Shown piece by piece: positions 10,301-20,600 of a stretch of 64,000 nucleotides of DNA. The notes under the pieces were generated by a model. It had not been told where the DNA came from. It ran no database searches and saw only the letters and a program-made list of their open reading frames with translations. The translations under genes were made by a program, and so were the position numbers. How positions within the stretch are numbered: the stretch's first letter is position 1; the number at the start of each line of letters is the position of its first letter. This stretch comes from Membranipora membranacea. Taxonomy: Eukaryota; Bryozoa; Gymnolaemata; Cheilostomatida; Membraniporidae. The DNA is taken from positions 992,001 through 1,056,000 of the forward strand of contig OU612075.1 in assembly GCA_914767715.1 (NCBI GenBank), read 5' to 3'.

Positions 10301-13291
10301 CGCATACGCTGCTATTGATGAGGTAAATTTTTGTGTGACAAGCCCAAGGGTTTCATAAAACACAACAGTCACCAATAGCTTTCTAGAAATGTCCGAATCG
10401 TTGACCAAAACAATGAATGATGCAGCCAAGGAGTTAGAGACATTTCCTTGATGCAGCTTTGCCTTATAAAAGTCATCATTTTGTTAGACCACTCACAACG
10501 CAGTCTGCGCATGTGCGAACTGTTGAGGCATACGTTCGTCTCTGCAGCATAGGGCTTGAACTAATTCACCTAGTCTGAGTACCAAAATTGGGAAAACAAT
10601 AGAAACCCATATTTTGGAAATATTTGGGCCTAAATGGAACACTGGTTTTGATATCTCATAACCTTGAACCCTGGGAGTTGCCTTTCTTGATGGAAGGCAG
10701 CGCCACCACTCCTGTGCTGCAGAGATAGACTATGTCACAAGGCTATCCTGCAAGCAGAATGCTCACAACGTGCCATCTCATATAAAAGTATAAAATCAAT
10801 ACCAGTATTCTTGATTGCATCATGGTCATTGATCACTATATAGGTCTGTGATATCGATGAACTAAGAGGTTTAGTTCATTGGTGATATTGTATCACAACT
10901 AGCCAATGATTGTGCTTGTATTATGTTTACACTACTAGAAGCTGAAATATGATTGGGTACAAGGTTATTGATTGCATGATAATAATCTAAATAGAAGCCC
11001 ATTGAAACATCAACCTCGGTGGCCGAGTGGTTAAGGCGTTGGACTTAAGATCCAATGGACGTATGTCCGCGTGGGTTCGAACCCCACCCGTGGTAGACTT
11101 TTTTCATATTTTTATAAAATCTTTGTCACACCAACATAAGGTTGTTATGTTATAATTCTGTAATAAAAGGATTGTTGTTATTACTACTATAATAACCCAT
11201 ATACATACATCTATTAAGATGGGCAATTTTATTAAAAAGGTGCCTATCTTAGCAAACTCAATCGGTTGTGTGCTCGAATGTGTGTGGGCTTGGGTCATAA
11301 TCGCAGTCGTAGTTTATGCATAGTTTGAATACCTTATACGAATATCAAATATACTTTACAGGCTGACAAAGTAGAGTACATAAATTCCATAAAAGAGCTG
11401 CCAAGTAAAGAAGCGAGAAATGCTGGCATGGCATTGTTCTGTGGAAACTCACAAGATGCTGAGGGAATTCTTTTAGCTGCTGGACTCTTCTTTAGGTCTA
11501 TAATGATGAATATAGAACTGTTCAACTGGGATAGGTAAGTGAAAACATTGAACAACGATTATCGAAGCACTGTTAAGACATATTGAAGTTAACTAGTTAA
11601 TGGTTAAAGTTTTGTTAATGTGTAATATGTTTATCTAGAGTCCTAGACCAAGGAGTTGGAGACTCAAACTGTTTGTCTCTAACTCCTTGCCTGGACCAAG
11701 TTTAGTCCATTTGCCTGCATTCGTAGTTGCTCTCATAGGTGTCCCCTCCCAGCGTGACCGGTGGAAAGGAGCAACTGGAATGCAGGCAAACTTGAGTTAA
11801 TAATTATCTATCCAATAGATATTGCACAGGGAAAACAACTCCATATTGACTGGCTTTCCAAAATAAGGTAAAAATAATGTTGGTATTTTGACTGTCTTGT
11901 TTGTCCTGCAGGGCTTTGGAGTTAGCTGTGAAACACAAGACACACGTAGATACTGTTCTAGCTTACAGACAGAATCATCTCAAAAATTTTGAGAAAGACG
12001 AAGACAACAAAAGATATCTGCAGTATATGGAGGGGGTGAGTAAGAGTACCGCCTAATGTCAGCTTTGCTCAAGTTCCTTTCTCACAAAGCTATGAATATA
12101 TCGCATATCAATCTAAAAGTCAAAATGATGTCACATATTACTTGAAGTTTCACTGTGGTCCGACTACTGCTAAGGCCCATGTCATTCATCAGTAGCAGAT
12201 TGGGGGGGGGGGGGGCGGATAGTTTTGTGTACAACAGATAAGTTCAACTGCCATGAAACACTGCAAATTATCGCTGGTTTCACAAAGCCATATATAACTT
12301 ACTTTCCCATTTCTAGAACATCGTCATTTATTTGTGTATAACCCCTTTTTTTGTATTTAGCTGTGTGTAGAGGTCAACAAGTTACTTTTTAACTACTCTG
12401 TTATCTGTAAGCTTTCTAGAAAACCTCTTTAAACAAATAAACAAATATGATAGAATCCCTGGTATAACTCATTTATGGGCGCATGCATGATCCCCAACTT
12501 TTTAATACAATTGCTCCCTAGTCTACATTGTGTTGCACCTGTTTCACTCTGACTCCTTGGTTGAAGTGAACTTTTTTAGTCAAGTACTCTAAAAAGTGCT
12601 TGATGGGCTTGGAGCTGGGGAGTAGGTTTTTAACCCTATTGAAAGTTTTACTAACTATCATTGTGCTCTTGGTCACGTAGCTAATTTAGAAATATAATAA
12701 ATACATATGGATATGATACATCTTGTCTGCAGCGTTTGTCCATTATGTTGTCACTTTTCAGTCATAAATAACTTGCACTGCCAGTTTTAAGCAGACAATT
12801 GGTGATTGATGGTGATAGTTGATTGATGAGATTAAGATTTATTCAAGGAGGGAAAATCATTTCTTTATTTCTCACATTAATGTGACCACAAATTCTTACC
12901 TGTCAATTCAGGTTGGCTTTCAATTATACGTAACCCGCTGAAAAGGTTGTCCCTAAGGTCACAGTGGTTTTTCTAGCCAGTGATTCTTATGTCACTCCTT
13001 AAAAGATCATGATACCCCCCAATCTTTTTGTATTTCTAATGTCTTCTGTGAAAGAGGATTTAGGGTCTTAAAACTTATCAAGTCACGCCTCAGAAACAAA
13101 CTAAGCAGTTTCCAAAAATATATATTTCACCCAAGGGAGCACCCTGCCATTAATCAGTGAGCTGCTACAGCAATGTTTCAAATATATTTTCTATTTTGCT
13201 GCAGGTGAAGATTGACTGGGAGAAAGTTCAACAGAAGATCGAAGCAGAATATCAGAAGGAGAGAGAGGGCAGAGCCGGTGTGAAAACCTAA
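1375..13291 (+). CDS. IFT80: Intraflagellar transport protein 80 (WD40 protein of IFT-B), complete
   Basis: IFT80 is a structural subunit of the IFT-B complex that carries cargo along ciliary microtubules. Predicted exons: 1375-1633, 1879-2006, 2305-2466, 3166-3255, 3596-3733, 4193-4317, 4707-4880, 5348-5502, 5986-6069, 6648-6712, 7115-7250, 7776-7916, 8626-8761, 10190-10322, 11362-11534, 11912-12035, 13205-13291. Phases agree throughout and give 769 aa, close to the roughly 777 aa of vertebrate IFT80. The translation follows the family end to end: MRFKVNI start, SDDHQ and GEDGQVKIWS of the first WD40 propeller, [42 protein letters not shown], then [13 protein letters not shown] in the second propeller, RRADGAVV, and the C-terminal helical (TPR-like) part with [11 protein letters not shown] and [10 protein letters not shown], ending ERE..GVKT. 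The start was chosen by alignment with the family N-terminus; the next exon depends on it. Introns contain a tRNA gene, two MITEs or related repeats, a SINE and a 43-bp minisatellite. Confidence 0.97.
3284..3450. repeat. Dispersed repeat in IFT80 intron (related to 32328-32495)
   Basis: Shares blocks in the same order with 32328-32495: GGAGGAAAAGTTTGC, a TTGCACA..GGCT block, TAAGTCACCCCCAAAC and ACTAAACTC. Spacing between blocks is similar. It is likely an old copy of a short non-coding transposon; ends are not defined. Confidence 0.5.
4917..4989 (+). repeat. Dispersed repeat, about 75 bp (inverted copy at 12371-12447)
   Basis: The stretch with AGGTTTTCTAGAAAG and ACAGATAACAGAGTAGTTAA reappears, reverse-complemented and nearly identical, at 12371-12447. 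Both copies lie in IFT80 introns, next to a TTTATTTATTTG-type tract. Confidence 0.65.
6071..6150 (+). repeat. 19-bp tandem repeat, about 4 copies
   Basis: Unit AACATAACTCCACTATAAT repeats just 3' of the splice donor of the IFT80 exon ending at 6069. The first unit starts two bases into the intron. Confidence 0.8.
8071..8455 (+). mobile_element. 385-bp TTAA-flanked MITE (copy 1)
   Basis: Bounded on both sides by TTAA, with inverted termini AGGGCAACCAAGGTTTC. It is nearly identical, in reverse orientation, to 22022-22406, which has exactly the same length. TTAA target duplication is typical of piggyBac-like and Kolobok elements. No coding capacity was seen, so it is non-autonomous. It sits in the IFT80 intron upstream of the exon at 8626. 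Confidence 0.85.
8750..9785 (+). repeat. 43-bp minisatellite, about 18 copies, split by a SINE
   Basis: Unit of about 43 bp (a 40-bp variant also occurs) contains GTGTACAGGGGTACGTA followed by TA-rich sequence. Copies run 8750-9069 and 9318-9785, interrupted by a tRNA-derived SINE. The first unit overlaps the last bases of an IFT80 exon and its donor (CAGGG then gtatgt, exon end 8761), so each unit repeats a donor-like CAGGGGTACGT. Confidence 0.9.
9070..9317 (-). mobile_element. tRNA-derived SINE inserted in the minisatellite
   Basis: On the minus strand the element begins at about 9317 with GGGTGGCGTAGTGGTTAGG (A-box type) followed by GGTTCGAATCCC (B box) about 30 bases on, the layout of a RNA polymerase III tRNA promoter. 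The far end is a simple tail of TTTACAT-like units. Minisatellite units resume on both sides, so it inserted into the array. Confidence 0.75.
10848..10888. mobile_element. Micro-palindrome element E2 with 7-bp flanking duplication
   Basis: Positions 10855-10881 (27 bp) read CGATGAACTAA, 5-base spacer, TTAGTTCATTG, with one arm mismatch. Flanking direct repeat GTGATAT at 10848-10854 and 10882-10888. Same family as the elements at 760 and 47480. It lies in an IFT80 intron, upstream of the tRNA gene. Confidence 0.7.
11013..11095 (+). tRNA. tRNA-Leu (anticodon UAA)
   Basis: An 83-nt cloverleaf lies in an IFT80 intron, same strand. A box TGGCCGAGTGG, anticodon loop CTTAAGA (anticodon TAA in DNA), a long variable arm typical of leucine tRNAs (GGACGTATGTCC), and B box GGTTCGAACCC with a perfect T stem. 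The acceptor stem ACCTCGG pairs with CCGTGGT except for one U:U at the fourth pair. The discriminator base is A, no CCA is encoded, there is no tRNA intron, and a TTTTTT terminator starts at about 11099. Confidence 0.95.
11099..11104 (+). terminator. RNA polymerase III T-run terminator of tRNA-Leu
   Basis: Six T residues directly follow the tRNA gene, the usual stop signal for RNA polymerase III. Confidence 0.8.
12371..12447 (-). repeat. Dispersed repeat, inverted copy of 4917-4989
   Basis: Reverse complement of the repeat at 4917-4989 with few differences; the shared core is ACAGATAACAGAGTAGTTAA read on the minus strand. It lies in the last IFT80 intron. Confidence 0.65.
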
Positions 13292-14668
13292 AATATCATA
13301 AAATCCACAACTAGCGAATACACTAACAGTATAACAGTCAGATAAAACAGCTCCGGTCAAAGTCCCACTTCAGGAATTAAATTGAAACTGGCAACACAGA
13401 TGGAATAGATCTATAATGTCTAATTTAAGCCTATACTATTTGATCAGTTGGCAAACTTTTATAGGCGCGTGATTGTAACAATAGACCGTATGCAATCAGT
13501 TTGGAGTTATGCTCTCATCTTTCTTCTTCAGTTACGGTTGTAGGAAACTAAATCCAATGTCTGTTTTCTGACAGTTTGTTTGAAGCATAACTCATGTGCA
13601 TATCGTAAAAAAAGAATCATGTATTTATGATATTGAGTGATAATAGCAACCAACTCATTATTATGACAATTTATTTACAACTTACAATACAATATTCAAA
13701 CTTAGAGCTGCCAACGATTCAACTAGACAGCTTTGTATAATAACATGGAGGTAATACTCGTGCTCATAGAAATGATAAGCACATAAAATGGTAAGATGCT
13801 CATCTACTGAATGGAAAAAGATACATTATTTGGACCATGCAGGCAGGGTGCACTCCATGAAATGTTTTGTGGTTTTGTGATTGCGAACATATGGACAATC
13901 ATTCATAACATTTCCCATAAAGATGGTGGTTAAATTAGAGTTTTCTAGTATGAATGAAGCAGACTTATTTATATCCACATCCAGTCTGTGATAATAAAAT
14001 CAGAGGATGAAAGCTGTTGCATTACAATAATGGTAGAAATGCACTGAGGATAGCTGGTTATATACTGAGTTATATACTGAGTTTTGGTGGGTTCATATCA
14101 CAGTAGCAATATTGATGATGACATTTCATTCTGTTTATCAGGATTTGTGATATAAATAAAAACACATGAAACAGCAGCAAAGAATGAAAATGTATGTATT
14201 ACAGCTTATGGGTTACAGTTTATATAGATGGAACCAGCAACAATAAAAATCCTTAGTTATAAGAATAATAATAGCGATAATAGCTCTAGTGATACTAATA
14301 TCTAAAACACAACGTTCACTAACCAACATTTTCAAGTTGAGGCCTTTCCCTTATCACTGCAGTCGTATATCTAGCAAACATTAGCTGATTGCATGTCCAT
14401 ATCAGTCACTGACCTAACTGCAGAACTATCTTGACCAGCTCCACTCTTTTGAGTACCAGCACAATCACAAACATGGAGATACAGCTATCACCATACAACA
14501 TCAAAATAACTTGAATGATATAATGTATATGTGATGTTAATAAGACGTGGATTTCAGGTGTCCATAACACCAATCTACCACCTCGTGACTAACTGGCTTA
14601 TACGCCTCGCTTCCCAGTCATATTGATGAGAATCTTTGCTCCTTCATACTCTACCCTCTGTATGCATA
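13292..14668. other. Convergent 3' region between IFT80 and the TBC/TLDc gene
   Basis: No coding sequence is seen. The 1.4 kb separates the two stop codons and must hold both 3' UTRs. Plus-strand AATAAA polyadenylation hexamers occur at 13992 and 14155, and a minus-strand one (TTTATT read on plus) near 13673, so the transcripts may overlap. Confidence 0.5.
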
Positions 14669-17600
14669 TCAGGAAGTGAACACTATAGCTTCCAGCATCT
14701 GAATTCTGAATTCCATGTCGTCACATAAGGGATCGTTGGCAAATGTATCGCAACGCTCTGAACGCCCATAATCCAAGTCCTTATCAATCTGTCAAAAAAT
14801 AGGATATGACCAATAGAAAATAAAACATGACACTGTAAATTGGCGTCAACAGCTGGCATAACCAGCTTTTAATAAGATGAAGATTAGCGTCAACATGCCA
14901 TACCATGCTAATGACTGTGAGTTTCTCTTTATGACACAAATATAAGCCTGATAGTAGGATGTGGGAGACGTAGGCTGGCTATGAGATAAACCAGCAAGTC
15001 AATCCAAACTGTTTGACTCTAGCATGACGCCTGTATTAAAGGGCAATTAGGGTTTCCAACAAGTTCTCACTGATTCATAGCAGAGGGAAGGGAGTTGTGG
15101 AACTACCCAAACACTTCCTCAAATTGCATGTGTGTATTAATAGAGGAGGACATGCTGAATTACCCAGACACACCCTCAAATTGAGTCACAAAACCATGGT
15201 CTTTATGAAGGGGTTATACTAAAGTACCTGACCGCTAACCCTAGCCACACCCTAATAGTCAAGTGACTATAGAAGTGAATGTTTACCTGAAGGGCACATC
15301 CATCTCCTCCACCGATCATCATAACATTCCTATCTCCTGCCTGGAACATAGAAGCACTAGCCAGGGTGACCGGGGTCTCCTTACCCACCCATGGGTAGCA
15401 CACATCTGGATATATCTTGAACACAAATGACTGTCCGCATCCGAAGAAGCTGATCTGTGCTCCAGCATCGATATGTTTGTGCCGTTCCACCCAGTCTGTG
15501 CCACAATATGCGCCGAAAATCTGAAAACAAGTAGTATGATAAAGTTGACAGAATGATAATCCAATCTAGATCGGAGTTACTCATGAAGAATAAGCTTGGG
15601 ATTCTTGATAGAACTTTGACCATAAAGTTGCCACCTTGTCAATAGTTGTTTAGCGTTAACCTTGACTGGTAACCCTGAACGATATCACAGAGTAAGGATA
15701 TATATCCTTACTCTGTGATATTGTCACAGAGTAAGGATATATCCTTACTCTGTGACAATATCACAGAGTAAGGATATATATCCTTACTCTGTGACATTAT
15801 CATGATGTGTACATTGTCATGTGATGAACTGATCTTTCATATGTCACATGTTTTACCTAACTGTAAACACTTGACATAAGATGACAATCATTGATTCCAT
15901 GAAAATTCCAGATTATTGCTCCCAGAGTTATTATATTGACACATTATGACTGCAGCTATCATCATCACGTCACATCGGAATTCAAAACACTGTCAGTTTC
16001 GCTGACCTGAGACTGGTGATAACTGATATGGAAGTGGATGCTATAATCTGATTGCCAATCGAGACACAAGCTTGTCAAAAAGTCAACAAAAACAGGCACA
16101 AAAATAATGTTTGTGCCCTTCTACTGGCATGTCAGTTGGCAACTTGACCATGAATCTGCCAAGTACACAAATACTCACATCATTATCGACGGTGCGTAGG
16201 ACTATGAGCGTCGGCCCGTATTCTTCTACTTTCTCATACAGAGTTTTGAGGCTATAACCGTGTTCATTAGTAGTGAATACTCTTAGTGGTTCCTTCACTC
16301 CTTCAGCAGGGGGAAGCCAGCTCCACAACGTCAGTAACTGATGCTTAGCTATCAACAGTAAAGGAATATGAGATATAACAACGTCTCAATAAGAAGCAAA
16401 CATTGCCAATGTGATACTTTGTAGCACATGGAAGGACTTTCATAATCTATGGGCACAGATGGGACAAGTGAGATATGTTTTGGTGCCCCATAATAATGAG
16501 AACCAAACTGTCACTAAATTTCACAAACTTTGCTGACAAGCGCCCACACTATTTCCAACATCCCTGCAGCGCTACAATCAAGGACTGAACAATGCGAAGA
16601 GCTGGTATAAGATTGATACAGGCATGTGGTTAGGTGTATGGTTAATATCAGATCAGATAATGTTTACAGCGACATTAGACCAATGCCCTTCTATTAACTG
16701 TAAACATTACCCTCATCAAAGATATCAGTTGATAGATTATATAATGATATATGGAAAATTTCCCCCTCCCACAACCACCGTTTTCAGCTGAGAGTAGTTC
16801 TGAAGGCCTAATCTAATCTAATCAAACCAGATTATGCTGATCCAGAAATGAACTGCAATCTAAATAATTTGCCATCCTATAGTGCAGTATAATCAGAGAC
16901 TATAGATATATCTATAGTCTCTGGTATAATCATAAGTTTGAGTAGATCATGATCTATGAGGGGTCAGTGACCGCCACTCTACTGCAGAGTACAGCAGACC
17001 ACAGTGTAACATTATATTACATATAATTAGATTACCTGTTAGCATACATACACAGGCTACTGATTAATTACTTGAGAGGAAATCATGTGATCCAAGACTG
17101 TGATGTATTAGATTGCCTGGACTAGTCACTTAATTCAAGTGTACATTGGTTGTGAGGGATTCAAACATCACTATAACCACGTTACCCCACCGTTACCCCA
17201 CCGTTACCTCACCGTTACCCCACCGTTACCCCACCGTTACCTCACCGTTACCCCACCGCGCACATTGTGGCTCCCTCCAATGATACCCTAAATATGATAT
17301 GCTGAGATCAGTGCAGTGGAATCTCTTGGGTGAGATTAGCAGACAGGTAGTTACTCTGACTCAAGATTACAAAAAACAAGATTAAAGACTACCCAAAGAC
17401 CAAATTATATTTTTTACCAGCGAATCTGACATATTATTATCATAAGTAACTGCCTGACTATAACACGCATTGGTCTTTGGGTAGTTTTTAAAGACTTGAT
17501 ACGACTTGGTAATAACTTGACTATAATGGAACAGAGTAGAGCGAGACTCACCGAGTATATCAGAGTCTAGATCATCCAGTACAAGCTGTGTGTGCACATC

Positions 17601-20600
17601 TTTATCAAGTCTGAAACTTTTCTTCTTAGCTTGAAGTTTTTTAGCCGATGGTTGACTTGTCAGGGAATGAGAACTCCTGCGTAACATAGCAAAACGATCA
17701 AGCATCGAATTTTTGTTAGAGATCGATGCAGAAAGAAAACAGGTGCCAACGGCGCAGTCTATATAAGCAATACTGAATTTTTTTCCTAAATTAAATTCTG
17801 AAGCCAAAATGGAGCATTCCATGTCTCAAGATCACGAGCTGAGATAACAGCTTTCCATGGATTTTGGGAAAAAAATCAGTTGATCCTGTAAATTGTCATT
17901 TTTATGACAAAAAATAACCGTAACTATTTTGTAAAACTTTCACTATCACTTTATCTCCAATGTGGCAGCAAAGCCACTTGTCCATTGGGTCAGCATCACA
18001 TATGATTGAGTGACAGGAATGCTCATGGCCATCATTTGATTAGTTGTCATTCCTCAGTGTCTCACAGATGGAAAGAATTCAATGCAATGACATTGTGGCC
18101 ATAACCGTCTTGTTTAAATTAATGCTTTTGCTTTTGGTCCTTCTTGGTAGCACTGATAATATCAAGATAGTCCGAGGGACAACACTTGCTACACAAATAC
18201 TAACCATGGTCTTGGTACTGATGACGGCAGCATATCTTGAGAGGGTCGTTGCGGGCGGTATGTTAACGCCCCTCCACTGGCCCTCAACTCTCTCTCAGCT
18301 TTGTTAAACAATGAATCTATCTCCTTCTTAGAAAACCCTCGGATACCAAATGCTTCCTACAATAGAGAGGCAATAATGGTAAACAATTAGGTTCCCGAAC
18401 AGCTTCCATCTTACTGGCTACCCGAGAAGTTGCTTCACACTTGAAGTTAGACCCAGTGGCTCCTTGTATTACAAATTGCTTCATGGCGATCCAAGTAGCA
18501 TGATGTATTAAAATGGTTAATTTCCCATCAAAACTTTTTAAATTTTAAATCAAGGGTGAACTTCAAGGTTAAACCAAAACTCCATTAAATAACGATCAAC
18601 TTAAACAGCTGTGCATGCTTATGGGAACCTTTTTTTGTCGGGTTTTTTGTTAAAAAACTTGATATGGTTTTTATTGTTCCGGTTCTCCTATTTCTCTTCT
18701 TGTTGCCAAACTGAAGAATAAATTTAGTTCCAAGCTAAATTTTAATGGATTGTATCAAAAAGAAGAATTGGATTAAATATTTGGTAGCTTTGACAGACGC
18801 CTTTTTACTAAAAGTAGCCGCATGACAAAGATACATATTGGGTGGGGAGATTCTGCTGTCCCTAGCATTGACTTGACTTTGACTTTTTTTAAATTTTGGC
18901 TGTTCAGTGCTTATGGCCAATGAGAATATGAGACATTGAGATAAAAAGTTTACTAATAATGGTGATTGCAAGAAAAGGTTTTAAAAAATCTAAAAAAGTC
19001 TGGTCAGGTTTACCGAAAACATAACTAAAAGTCATCGCATTACATGTAGCTATAAAATAGTGATTTGCTAAGGAGAGCGGTTCTGCTGTTTAAAATAGAT
19101 TTGTCGGATAACCTGGCACTATGCGCGTTGATAGATTAATATATCGGAAAGTCTAGCACTGATCTTTTCACATAGCTATATTGGTAAGGGAAAGTCTAGC
19201 ACTGATAACACCCTCTTATCTCGAGGAAAATTATGAATGATGAGCTAACAATACATGACGGCTGTGTATGGTAACTCAAGGCCATCATACCATAAACTCA
19301 GCAGTACACACAGCCCACAATCATCTAAATATGATACTACTTAGCTCAACGTGCGATCACAACAACATGCAGTGCTGTTAATCTTCTACCTGCTGACGGA
19401 TACTGGCATTGTCTCAACAGTCAACAAAAGGAGCAAAGTAATTGCTAGTAGGGCTACTGAAATTTATATATGGCTATTTAATAGGTTGGTATTTTTATTT
19501 AATTAAAATGGCCTTGAGATATTTGATATGACCTCTGGTTGGATGTCCTACTGTCAGTTGATGGAAAACTTTGACAAGAACTGAATTCAACGAGAGGTTG
19601 TCATATGATGGACTACTAGTCATTGTTGTGGTACAAACATTGTTCATCTATATAATGCTTTACTCTTGTTTTTACTACGTACATTTATATTTTAATATTG
19701 TGAGTGACTTTACCTTGAGTAATCTATCGCAGCTAATGTATTTGTGTATCTCAGCACACATACTCTTAATACCAACATCTGGCTTCCCAGCATCCATAAA
19801 TTCACTTTTCTGAGCTAAAAATAACAAAACTAGTCAAAACATGAGCTATAAATAGCCTACATGAGAGAACATCTCTTTCAGATGCCTGCAGAGTTAATCT
19901 AACTGTTACAGTAACAGGATAAAACTGGATTAAATCGAGGAGTGATGATCATAAACACGTGGTCGCTGACCCTCGCTGACCCTCGTGTGCTTCACTTGGT
20001 TATTATGATCTATCTCTTCAAAATAAACAACAAGACGTAATATTAGTCTTTGTTGTCTTAGTCTAGTGTTGATATAGTAAGTCAAGAGTTCAGACGGTAT
20101 AGTATCACGGAGTAAGTATCCTTACTATGTGATACTATGAAGGTTGTAGTGCTAGTACAAAGGTGTCCCTGTATACTACTGACAGAACAGTTACCTGTAG
20201 TGCAACCTATGGCGTAATGTCTAATGCAGCTTTCAGTGCAGTTTTCAATGCAGCTTTTAACACAGCTTTCTCTGCAGCTTGCAATAAAGCCTGCATTGTA
20301 GCTGTCAACACAGCTTTCATTGCAGCTGTTATGTAGCTTGCAGTATTTCACATATAAGCCCACGTTGTACTTTTGATAATTTAGGTACCTGAGATTTTAT
20401 GAAACAGCCTGATAAGTACGAGAGCCACTCTGAACAGGACTTTGTAACCTTCGACTAGATAACAGTCAATAATCCTTACCTACAAAAATAATAATATTGG
20501 GTATCTAATCGTATTGACAAACGCATTGTAACTCAACAACACGTTATAGTTGTATCTCGAAAATCACTACCTACAAAATGCATATCTAAAGCAAAACACC

